Shown here piece by piece: positions 30,158 through 39,905 of a DNA stretch of 64,000 nt. How positions within the stretch are numbered: position 1 is the stretch's first letter; the number at the start of each line of letters is the position of its first letter. Where the stretch lies: the NCBI GenBank assembly GCA_965153455.1, contig OZ234503.1:8958157-9022156 (forward strand). Direction: 5' to 3'. The position numbers and the translations under genes are program-made. The notes beneath the pieces are model-generated. The model searched no databases, was not told the DNA's origin, and saw only the letters and a list, made by a program, of their open reading frames with translations. Source of the stretch: Sphagnum compactum (Eukaryota; Bryophyta; Sphagnopsida; Sphagnales).

Positions 30158-30977
30158 TGACGCGCTCCCAAGTCCCTTGTTGAACCCACTTGAGGGTTCA
30201 ACTTTGTAGAGTTGCGGAAAGTTGGGACTTGAGGGCCGCTCCCGACTTCCAGCACTAAAGAGGGGTAGAGGGGCGTGCCAGAAGTCCCGGGATTAGACTA
30301 GGAAGAGGGACAAGCTTTTCACCTACTCAAATCTGCATCAAAACCAACCCCAAGTTGGTTAGAACTCATTTTGCACCCTTTTGGTGTTGGGACAAGCCAC
30401 GTGCTAACTCGGACTCACTTGACTCACCACGGCTTGGACTCGGGGGAAGCCACCACCTTCCCCCATATAGTATACTCTGCGTCTCACCGCAGAGGCTACA
30501 TCCAAATGGCTCTTTTTCCCGGGACTCCCAAGTTGGAGTCCCGAAACTGTCCCGGGTTGGAGTCCCGGAACTTTGGGAGCTTTTATCTCCCGGCTCCGAC
30601 CTCCGATTGGAGTGAGGTCTAAACCAAAGTTGTAGCTCTCTTTGAGAGCTTTTCAACGTCGTGTCGCACTCATGCAGGCGACGTCGGGAAGAGGTCGATT
30701 CCCGACTTTTAGTGATCGGGAGTCAAATTGCCAGTTTGACTCCCGGCCCTTCTTTTGCCCATAACTTGAGCTGCAGATGTCCAAATGACCAATGCGAGGG
30801 CATTTTAGACATCTAGACTTCAAGACCTTTTCATTGATATAAAGAACACCTCAAGGCAAGGTTTTTTGACCCCCTGTAATTGCTTTTGAGTTTTTGGAAG
30901 TCCCAGAGGACTCTAACTTCCCACTTTTGGGAGTGTGGGCTTCACCCTCACACTTAGCCCAAAGTGGGGTTGCGACA
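30158..30977 (-). repeat. Gypsy 3' LTR (outer left)
   Basis: 820 bp, TGACGCG...GCGACA on the plus strand. It matches 39098-39900 closely; the right copy differs by scattered substitutions and small deletions (by eye about 95% identity). Confidence 0.93.
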
Positions 30978-30990
30978 CTCTCCCCCACTA
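30978..30990 (-). other. Polypurine tract of the gypsy element
   Basis: On the minus strand this reads GTAGTGGGGGAGAG directly before TGTCGCAACC, the start of the 3' LTR. Confidence 0.85.
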
Positions 30991-31779
30991 CAAGAAAACG
31001 TCAATGTCCTCATTGACACTTAGAATTTTCTCTTACAATTGCAATTGCTTTCATTTGAATCCTTGGCCATTTTTTTGCCGACTTTTGCGGCTTGGACCTT
31101 GTCTCAAGCTAACTTAGGCGTCCCCAAGTTTCCAACACTTTCTCGACAAGTCCAAGAGGGTCCTATAGAAAACCCTCTTCCAATGCTTCGTCAAAAGAGG
31201 ACTAAACTAGCCTAATTTGACGAAGCTCCTTATTTGGGAAGAACTTTTTCATTATTCCCCTCATGAGGAACTTAAGTCAAGTCTACTCTTGACCTAAGCT
31301 ACTTGACATGACTCCTTTCCCTATCTCGCGCCTTGGTCACAACAACCAAGCCTTAACAAAAAGGTTTGTTTATCAAGGTACGAGAAGCAACACTTGGGTC
31401 TTGCCAAAACCCAAATCCTAAAATACACGATTAAAGTACGCGAGCGGGGTCATGACTTCCCGTGTTGGCCGCCACTATCAACCAACCTTTTGGGATGCAC
31501 TTAAAGCATGTGCATGTCCCCGCAAGCTCACCTTGCTTGCCTCCTCTTTTGGGGCCAAGTTTCCTTAACCCCAAAGTAGGAGTCCGATTTTGATTTGGGC
31601 CTACGCAAGAAAGTTTCATTTGTCCAATGCCATTTGACAACCCTATTTGCACTTATACAAAATTTCTCGTGATGCAATCTCTTGGAAGTTTATAATTTTT
31701 GTCTTTATTTCCTTTGCAACTTGATGTGGTACATTTTTATGTGACACTCTGCCCCATTAAAAGAAAAGTGATGTCCTCA
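30991..31779 (-). other. Non-coding 3' region of the gypsy element
   Basis: About 0.8 kb between the chromodomain frame and the polypurine tract, with no usable frame. Around 31739-31786 it holds a diverged echo of the LTR-edge/polypurine sequence at 30970-31017 (GACACTCT, a C-run, AAGAAAA, then ATGTCCTCAT). Confidence 0.6.
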
Positions 31780-34157
31780 TCACATCCTATGTCTTTTCTT
31801 CTTTGCCAGTCTAGTGTGGAATTCTTCTATTGCTTCTTGGGCATGTTCCATATCGGATTCGATCACCCAAGAAGCCTCTATTGCATGATATCCTTTCCAC
31901 TTAACTAGGTATTCCCGCTCTCTTCCCCTAAGTTGCATTGACTTGAGCACGGCCTCCACCTCAAACTCTGGTTCATTATGAACCAAGTCAGGTGGGGGCC
32001 TTGAGTTTTGCTCTCGATTAGGCCTTGAGGCATCACGGGAGACCGGCTTCAAAAGAGAGACATGAAATGTGAGATGAACTTAAAAATTTTCTGGCAATTC
32101 TAACTCATAAGTGTCGGAAAGTTTCTTTTCCAACACTTTGAATGGGCCTGCATATGGGCCTAAGAACTTATGACTTAACCCTTCGGGCAACTGAAAGTTT
32201 TTGATGTTCAACCACACTTCATCCCCTTCTTGAAACTTCACCTTTCGTTGGGACTTGTCCACAAAATCCTTGTACCTTTTGTGCGCCTTTTCCAAATTGG
32301 CCTTGGCCAACTCCCACAAGCGCCGCCTTTCTTCATCAAGTTGTTGGACCATCGGCACTTCCTCACTTGCATCACTCGGGGTGTGTCCTTGTGCTGCCCA
32401 AGTCATGGGCACAATTGGTGACTTGCCCGTCACCATTTGGAATGGGGTGGACCCAGTTGCGGAGTGTGCCGAGTTGTTGTAACAAAACTCGGTTAACTCC
32501 AAATGGTCCACCCAATCTTGTTGATCCACCGCGACATAATTCCTTAGGAATTGTTGGATCACCAAGTTCACCCTCTCGGTTTGTCTATCGGTTTGAGGGC
32601 GGAATGAAATGCTCATTTTGAGTTCCGACCCCATTCGCTTCCACAAGGCCTGCCAAAACTTACTTGTAAACTTCGGGTCTCGATCCGACACTATGTCCTT
32701 TGGAAGGCCATGATGCTTGAAAATGTGGGAGAAGAACAACCTTCCCGTCTCTTGAGCCGTGGCTTCATTTTGCTAAATCGATCCACCACAACCATGATGG
32801 CATCAAACCCCTTTGAAGGGGGCAAACTTACCATGAAGTCCATTGACACACTTTCCCACGGCCCTTTGGGAATTGGCAAAGGTTGCAACAAACCCGCTTG
32901 CTTCTTGTTAAGGGTCTGGTTTTGTTAACAAGTTAAACAAGTCTTCACATACTCCTCCGCACAATCCTTCAAGTTGGGCCAATAGTAGGACTTCTTTAGG
33001 AATGTTGTGGTGCGTTTTGCACCACCATGGGCCGCAAGCGGTCCATCATGACATTCCTTCAAAAGTGTGTCCCTTATCTTCCCTTCCGGCACATAGAGGC
33101 GATTTTGCTTGTACCACAATAATCCATTTCGTAAATGGAACCAGGACTTGGCTCCATTTTGGATGCTTTGCCTTACCTCCTTGGCAAAGGCATCGCGACG
33201 GCTTGCTAGTCTAACTTCCTTTTGAAGTTCCGACTCTCCCACATACACCACTCTAAGTTGGTGTTTCCGGCTCAAGGCATCGGGGACTATGTTCTCCTTT
33301 CCCGGCTTGTGCCGGATGTCCACATTGAACAAGGCCAATGTGTCTTGCCACCTTACTTGTTTTGATGACAACTTGGGTTGAGTGGAGAAGTATTTCAAGG
33401 TCACATTGTCAATCCAAACCACATCTTTGGAGCCTATGTAGTGGCCCCAAGTCTTGAAACAATGTATGACCGCCCACATTTCCTTCTCGTGTGTTGGCCA
33501 CCTTCTCTCCGTCTCACTCAACTTCTTGCTTTCAAAGGCCACCGGTCTTCCATCTTGCACTATGACACCTCCAATTGCAAAGTCGGAGGCGTCGGAATGG
33601 ATTTCAAAGTCCTTGTCAAAGTCGGGCAACTTTAACACCGGCGCCTTCACCAAAATGCCTTTCAATGTTTCAAAGGCTTCGTCGCATGCTTCATCCCAAT
33701 CATAAGTGACAACGGACTTCTTCAAGAAGTTTGTCAAAGGGGCTGTTATTCTCGCAAAGTTCTTTATGAACTTGCAATGATACGAGGCCAATCCCAAAAA
33801 TGATCTCAAGGCGGGAACCGACTTAGGCGGTTCCCAATCCAATATTGCCTTGACCTTATGATCATCCATCATCAAACCCTCTTGAGTTATCCTATGTCCA
33901 AGAAAGTCTACTTTCGTCACCCCAAATTCGCACTTCTCGAGTTTGGCATACAACTTGTTTTCCCTTAGCCTTTGGAACACCTTGCGAAGGTGCTCCGCAT
34001 GCTCCTCCATGGAGCTACTATAAATCAAAATGTCGTCTATGTAGACGACCACAAAATCATCAAGCCATTCGCGGAAAATGTCATTCATGAGAGTGCAAAA
34101 TGTGGCGGGTGCATTGGTGAGCCCAAAGGGCATCACTAAGAACTCATATGAGCCATA
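31780..34157 (-). pseudogene. Gypsy pol relic: RT (3' half), RNase H, integrase, chromodomain
   Basis: From 34157 leftwards: the RT palm block with [14 protein letters not shown] and [13 protein letters not shown] (the YIDD active-site box), RNase H ([15 protein letters not shown]), and the integrase zinc region with a C-terminal CLTC. A stop interrupts the frame at about 32925 where CAA appears to have become TAA. The integrase core continues at 32891 ([20 protein letters not shown]), loses frame near 32750, and resumes from 32739 ([17 protein letters not shown]) to 32080. The chromodomain lies at 32052-31780 (REREYLVKWKGYHAIEASWV). The RT N-terminal half is missing here; it survives on the far side of the reversed insert. 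Confidence 0.92.
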
Positions 34158-34158
34158 C

Positions 34159-34977
34159 TATCGCAACCCCACTTTGGGCTAAGTGTGAGGGTGAAGCCCA
34201 CACTCCCAAAAGTGGGAAGTTGGAGTCCTCCGGGACTCCTGAAAACTCAGAAGCAATTACAGGGGGTCAAAACACCTCGCCTTGGGGTGTTCTTTATATC
34301 AATGAAAAGGTCTTGAAGTCTAGATGTCTAAAATGCCCTCGCATTGGCCATTTGGACATCTGCAGCCCAAGTTATGGGCAAAAGAAAGGCCGGGAGTCAA
34401 ACTGGCAGTTTGACTCCCGACCACTAAAAGTCGGGAATCGACCTCTTCCCGACGTTGCCTGCAGGAGTGCGACACGGCGTTGGAAAGCTATTGAAGAGGG
34501 CTACAACTTTGGTTAAGACCTCACTCCGATCGAAGGTCAAAGCCGGGAGATATGAGCTCCCAAAGTTCCAGGACTCTAACCCGGGACAGTTTCGGGACAC
34601 CAACTTGGGAGTCCCGGGAAAAAGTGTCATTCGGATGTAGCCTCGGCGGAGAGCTGCAGAGTATACTATATGGGGGAAGGTGATGGCTTCCCCCGAGTCC
34701 GGGCCGTGGTGAGTCAAGTGAGTCCGAGTTAGCCCGTGGCTTGTCCCAACACCAAAAGGGTGCAGAATGAGTTCTAACCAACTTGGGGTTGGTTTTGATG
34801 CAGATTTGAATAGGTGAAACGCTTGTCCTCTTCCTAGTCTAATCTCGGGACTTCTAGCACGCCCCTCTACCCCTCCTTAGTGCTGGAAGTCGGGAGCGGC
34901 CCTTAAATCCCAACTTTCCGCAACTCCACGTAGTTGAACCTTCAAGTGGGTTCAACAAGGGACTTAGGAGCGCGTCA
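34159..34977 (+). repeat. Third, internal gypsy LTR in reverse orientation
   Basis: 819 bp, an inverted copy of the outer LTRs. Its first bases read TATCGCAACC instead of TGTCGCAACC, so the terminal TG is mutated, and it ends GCGCGTCA. A primer-binding site follows directly. No partner LTR for this orientation exists in the window. Confidence 0.93.
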
Positions 34978-34979
34978 CG

Positions 34980-34993
34980 TGGTATCAGAGCTC
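34980..34993 (+). other. tRNA-Met(i) primer-binding site of the reversed block
   Basis: TGGTATCAGAGCTC, 2 bp after the LTR, is the standard plant initiator-Met tRNA primer site. Confidence 0.93.
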
Positions 34994-35028
34994 ACGGTGA
35001 AGCTCGACTTACTTCTTGGGAATTTGGG

Positions 35029-36497
35029 ATGGCACCCAAGAAGAACTGGAAGCAAGCTCCCGAGCCTAGGTCTGAGGAACACGTCGAAGACCTAGTAGCC
35101 CCGCCGGAATCAATTGGGGAGGAGGAACCAAATTTCCGGGAAGACCAAGATGAGCCCGAAGTGAAACCCGAGAGTGAGGAGGAACAACGGAGCTCGGTTC
35201 TATTCACCCCGGAGCAATTTGAAGTCCTCCTCAAGATGAATAGGCCCGACTTTGGTGAGTTGGTGGCGGCCCTCAAAATGGGGACCTCCAAGGGTGAAAG
35301 GTTTCAACCGGCCAAGCCCGAGAACTTCGATGGTGCCCGCGACCGGAAGATCGTGGATGCTTGGCTTGCGGAGATGGATGACTATATACATGTCGCCAAG
35401 GTTGGACGACATTCCGCCGTGGAGCTTGCCCAATCCTACTTGAAAGGCTATGCCGCCACATGGTGGCGGACGGTGAGACAAGAGGAAGGGAAGAACCATG
35501 GGTATATTTGGGAGTTCTTTAAGGAACGCCTTGAGTCGGAATTTGTTCCAAGGAATTCCGACTACATCTCGCGGTGCAAACTCCGTGACCTTGTGAATGC
35601 CACAAATGAAAATTTGAGGCAATATGTGAGGGCTTATTCCGAGCTCATGCTTGAAATCCGGCACATGCATGAGTTGGATCGTGTGTGCCAATTTGTGATG
35701 GGGCTTCCAACTTGGGCCAAGCGAAAGCTTGAGGAGAGTTGGCCCACCTCATTATCCGAGGCCATCACGAAAGTGGAGAATTTCTCAGATGTGGGGCGGA
35801 GCGACAAATCCGGGTTCAAGAAGGACAACAAGTTCCTTCACAAGAAACCAAGGCATGAGGGGGAATGGAACCGAGGGCAAAGGTAGCCCAACCAAGGATA
35901 AGCCTAAACAATTCCAAGGCTTGGGGTTCAAACCAAAGGGGAGTTTTGTGAAGAAGGGGGCGCCTTTCAAAGGGAGCCAACCCAAGGGAGATTTTGGAGC
36001 AAAACCCAGGGGAGCATGTTTCAATTGCAACGAGGTGGGGCATTACTCCAAAGATTGTCCCAAGGCCAAACCAGGGAGTGCGAGCTCTAAGGTACTTGCT
36101 CTCAATGCCAATTTAGCCCAACCTAACTTTGGAAAGCGCCGAAAGGATGGAGCTCCACTTGGAGGAGCTCAAGGCACCCATCGAGGTGCACTTCGCGGAT
36201 GGGGTTCCCCATCCAACTACTTTACAAGCAAAGGGAGTGCCTCTCCAATTGGGAAATTGGAGAGGAAAGGTGGACTTGTTGGTTTCCACCTTGGGTGGAA
36301 TGGATTGCATTTTGGGAATGGAGTTCATCACCCAAAACAATGTGCTCATAGAAGGGCACAATAGGTTAGTTAGAATCCCATCTAAAAGTGGGATTGTGCG
36401 AGTCAAGGCACATGAGTTGCCTTGTGTGGGTGGTCCAACCATCCACTTTATGTTAGGAAAAGCTTGGGAAAGAGAATGTGTGGGCTTAAAAATGTGA
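35029..36497 (+). pseudogene. Second gypsy gag with zinc knuckle and truncated protease
   Basis: Gag starts MAPKKNWKQAPEPR at 35029 and stays open for 285 codons to 35886, containing an acidic N-terminus and the Gag core (YLKGYAATWWRTVRQEE, RLESEFVPRN). Compared with the other copy, one extra A near 35878 shifts the frame. The zinc knuckle CFNCNEVGHYSKDC is then found in the next frame at about 36018-36059. Past LALNANLAQP a deletion removes the segment holding the protease active site, and sequence resumes at the [16 protein letters not shown] block. It ends after about 36497. It cannot encode a working Gag-protease. Confidence 0.93.
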
Positions 36498-36582
36498 ACA
36501 ACCTTCCCGTCTCTTGAGCCGTGGCTTCATCCTTTGTGTTCTTTAAGCATCATGGCCTTCCAAAAGACATAGTGTCGGATCG
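36498..36582. other. Junction patchwork of two oppositely oriented integrase fragments
   Basis: 36491-36532 matches the minus-reading integrase segment seen at about 32730-32772. It is followed by a piece in the opposite sense (36541-36582, plus-strand [15 protein letters not shown]) matching 32690-32725 inverted. From 36583 the sequence switches to the minus-reading RT segment. Three orientation changes in less than 100 bp are not explained by simple nested insertion. Confidence 0.8.
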
Positions 36583-39047
36583 AAATGTCGTCTATGTAGA
36601 CGACCACAAAATCATCAAGCCATTCGCAGAAAATGTCATTCATGAGAGTACAAAATGTGGCGGGTGCATTGGTGAACCCAAAGGGTATCACCAAGAACTC
36701 ATATGAGCCATACCTTATGTGACAAGCGGTCTTTTCTTCGTCCCCTTCCGCGATCCTTATTTGGTAATACCCCGAACGTAGATCAATTCTACTAAAAACC
36801 TTGGCTCCCGAGAGACAATCAAATAGATCATCGATGCGAGGTAAAGGATACCGATTTTTCACCGTTGCCTTGTTGAGTGCTCTATAATCAACACACATCT
36901 TCAAAGTCCCATCCTTCTTGTGAACAAAAAGGACGGGTGCCCCATATGGTGACTTGCTTGGTTTGATATAACCTTTCGCGAAGAGTTCCTCAAGTTGAAC
37001 CTTGAGTTCTTTCAACTCTTCGTGGCTCATTCTATATGGGGCCTTGGCGGGAGGTTCCACTCCTGGTATCACTTCAATCACATGATCAACTCGTCTTCTC
37101 GGGGGCAAGTCTTCGGGCAACTCATCGGGCATCACATCCGGGACCTCCTCCAAAACTTGCTTTCTGCACTTGGCGGAAGTCACCAACTTGGTGGCTTCCT
37201 TGGGCTCATACTCATCCAACACCCGCATGACACACATCATGCCAAAACCTCCCACACATTCTCTTTCCCAAGCTTTTCCTAACATAAAGTGGATGGTTGG
37301 ACCACCCACACAAGGCAACTCATGTGCCTTGACTCGCACAATCCCACTTTTAGATGGGATTCTAACTAACCTATTGTGCCCTTCTATGAGCACATTGTTT
37401 TGGGTGATGAACTCCATTCCCAAAATGCAATCCATTCCACCCAAGGTGGAAACCAACAAGTCCACCTTTCCTCTCCAATTTCCCAATTGGAGAGGCACTC
37501 CCTTTGCTTGTAAAGTAGTTGGATGGGGAACCCCATCTGCGAAGTGCACCTCGATGGGTGCCTTGAGCTCCTCCAAGTGGAGCTCCATCCTTTCGGCGCT
37601 TTCCCGGCATAGTAGTGACATACGAAATACGCGTATTTTTCGAAGGTGCTAAAAAAGAAGTATTTTCAAGTATTTTAAAATTTGAAAATGTGAATACGTG
37701 AAATACGTGAATACGATGAGCAAAATGCTGAGCAAGCTGAGCTTAAGTTGTGCCCAAACCCTTTTTAACGATGATCAAATATTTTCAAGTATTTTTTTAA
37801 AAGCCCAAAAAAAAGTATAATACGCGTATGTTTGAATCGAATTGAGAGTATGTCACTACTATGTTTCCCGGGTTATGAAGTTGTGGGATGCCCCTATGTC
37901 CAAAAGACATAAAACATCCCGCTTAGCAATCTTCCCCTTCAAGAAGATAAGTCGATTGCATTCCGGTTGGGCTAAATTGGCATTGAGAGCAAGTACCTTA
38001 GAGCTCCCACTCCCCGGTTTGGCCTTGGGACAATCTTTGGAGTAATGCCCCACCTCGTTGCAATTGAAACATGCTCCCTTGGGTTTTGTTCCAAAATCTC
38101 CCTTGGGTTGGCTCCCTTTGAAAGGCGCCCCCTTCTTCACAAAACTCCCTTTTGGTTTGAACCCCGAGCCTTGGAATTGTTTAGGCTTATCCTTGGTTGG
38201 GCTACCTTGCCCCCGGTTCCATTCCCCCTCATGCCTTGGTTTCTTGTGAAGGAACTTGTTATCTTTCTTGAACCCGGATTTGTCGTTCTGCCCCACATCC
38301 GAGAAGTTCTCCACTTTCGTGATGGCCTCGGATAATGAGGTGGGCTAACTCTCCTCAAGCTTTCGCTTGGCCCAAGTTGGAAGCGCCATCACAAATTGGC
38401 ACACACGGTCCAACTCGTGCATGTGCCGAATCTCAAGCATGAGTTCGGAATAAGCCCTCACATATTGCCTCAAATTTTCATTTGTGGCATTCACAAGGTC
38501 GCGGAGTTTGCACCTAGAAATGTAGTCGGAGTTCCTTGGAACAAATTCCGACTCAATTTCGTTCTTTGAAGAACTCCCAAGTATAGCCATGGTTCTTCCC
38601 TTCTTCTTGTCTCACCGTCCGCCACCATGTGGCGGCATAGCCTTTCAAGTAAGATTGGGCAAGCTCCACGGCGGAATGCCGTCCAACCTTGGCGGCATGC
38701 AAATAGTCATCCATTTCCGCAAGCTAAACATCCACCACTTTTCGGTCTCGGGCACCATCAAAATTCCCGGGCTTGGCCGGTTGAAACCTTTCACTTTTGG
38801 CGGTTGATGTTTTAAGGGCCGCCACCAACTCACCGAAGTCGGGCCTACCCATCTTGAGGAGGACTTCAAGTTGCTCCGGGGTGAATAGGACCGAGCTCCT
38901 TTGTTCTTCCTCATTTTCGGGCTCATCTTGGTCCTCCCGGGTTCTTGGTTCCTCCTCCCCAATTGATTCCGGCGGGACTACAAGGTCTTCGATGGCTTCC
39001 TCGGCCATGGCTTCCGGAGCTTGCTTACGGTTCTTCTTGGGTGCCAT
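36583..39047 (-). pseudogene. Gypsy gag-protease-RT (5' half), interrupted by a hAT-like element
   Basis: Minus-strand Gag starts MAPKKNRKQAPEAM at 39047. A TGG-to-TAG change stops it near 38724, and frame is disturbed again near 38570. The Gag C-terminus and zinc knuckle CFNCNEVGHYSKDC lie at 38314-37859, followed by the protease site, which reads DIGA where DTGA is usual. A 256-bp element then interrupts (37608-37863). Protease C-terminal sequence and RT follow to 36583: [32 protein letters not shown] and the YIDD box, where the copy ends abruptly. Removing the insert and one 8-bp repeat would leave the protease reading contiguous. Confidence 0.92.
37608..37863. mobile_element. hAT-like miniature transposon inserted in the gypsy protease region
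   Basis: 256 bp with perfect 16-bp terminal inverted repeats CATAGTAGTGACATAC (37608-37623 and 37848-37863), flanked by a perfect 8-bp target duplication TTTCCCGG (37600-37607 and 37864-37871). Just inside both ends lies the palindrome ATACGCGTAT (37627-37636 and 37820-37829). No coding capacity. The 8-bp duplication and CA-starting short ends fit hAT. It is much more AT-rich than the element it interrupts. Confidence 0.94.
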
Positions 39048-39081
39048 CCGAAACTCCCAAGAAGAGGTCGAGCTTCACCTT

Positions 39082-39095
39082 GAGCTCTGATACCA
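39082..39095 (-). other. tRNA-Met(i) primer-binding site of the main gypsy element
   Basis: On the minus strand TGGTATCAGAGCTC begins 2 bp inside the 5' LTR. Confidence 0.93.
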
Positions 39096-39097
39096 CG

Positions 39098-39900
39098 TGA
39101 TGCGCTCCCAAGTCCTTTGTGGAACCCACTTGAGGGTCCAACTATGTAGAGTTGCGGAAAGTTGGGACTTGAGGGCCGCTCCCGACTTCCAGCACTAAAG
39201 AGGGGTAGAGGGGCGTGCCAGAAGTCCCGAGATTAGACTAGGAAGAGGGACAAGCTTTTCACCTACTCAAATCTGCATCAAAACCAACCCCAAGTTTATT
39301 AGAACTCATTCTGCACCCTTTTGGTGTTGGGACAAGCCACGGGCTAACTCGGACTCACCACGGCCCGGACTCGGAGGAAGCCACCACCTTCCCCCATATA
39401 GTATACTCTGCGTCTCACCGCAGAGGCTACATCCGAATGGCTTTTTTTCCCGGGACTCCCAAGTTGGAGTCCCGAAACTGTCCCGGGTTGGAGTCCCAGA
39501 ACTTTGGGAGCTTTTATCTCCCGGCTCCGACCTCCGATTGGAGTGAGGTCTAAACCAAAGTTGTAGCTCTCTTTGAGAGCTTTCCAACGTCGTGTCGCAC
39601 TCCTGCAGGAGACGTCGGGAAGAGGTCGATTCCAGTGGTCGGGAGTCAAACTGGCAGATTGACTCCCGGCCCTTCTTTTGCCCATAACTTGGGCTGCAAA
39701 TGTCCAAATGACCAATGCGAGGGCATTTTAGACATCTAGACTTCAAGACCTTTTCATTGATATAAAGAACACCTCAAGGCAAGGTGTTTTGACCCCCTGT
39801 AATTTCTTCTGAGTTTTTGGGAGTCCCGGAGGACTCCAACTTCCCACTTTTGGGAGTGTGGGCTTCACCCTCACACTTAGCCCAAAGTGGGGTTGCGACA
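39098..39900 (-). repeat. Gypsy 5' LTR (outer right)
   Basis: 803 bp partner of 30158-30977. Compared with it, a deletion of about 10 bp near 39356 and one of about 10 bp near 39633 explain the shorter length. Confidence 0.93.
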
Positions 39901-39905
39901 GTCGA
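39901..39905. repeat. Target-site duplication GTCGA of the gypsy composite
   Basis: GTCGA here and at 30153-30157 directly abuts the two outer LTRs. Five base pairs is the usual gypsy duplication. Confidence 0.92.

Larger units (their letters stand above)
30158..39900 (-). mobile_element. Composite (chimeric) Ty3/gypsy chromovirus
   Basis: Outer LTRs 30158-30977 and 39098-39900 are direct copies, bounded outside by a perfect 5-bp duplication GTCGA (30153-30157 and 39901-39905). The minus-strand reading gives 5' LTR, tRNA-Met primer site, gag with zinc knuckle, protease and RT (39047-36583), then after a break RT, RNase H, integrase and chromodomain (34157-31780), polypurine tract and 3' LTR. 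Between 34159 and about 36582 lies a reversed block: a third LTR, its own primer site, gag and part of protease on the plus strand. A 130-bp RT segment is present on both sides of this block. Every gag or pol copy has stops, frameshifts or deletions. The element is clearly GC-richer than its surroundings. The chromodomain places it among chromoviruses. Confidence 0.93.

Noticed and set aside
30355-30656. Open frames of 83-96 codons inside the gypsy LTR
   Set aside because: The same frames recur in all three LTR copies with stops in different places; LTRs of this type are non-coding.
30986-31000. CACTACAAGAAAAC resembling a CACTA transposon end
   Set aside because: It lies at the gypsy polypurine tract and has no matching inverted end or flanking triplet; resemblance is probably coincidental.
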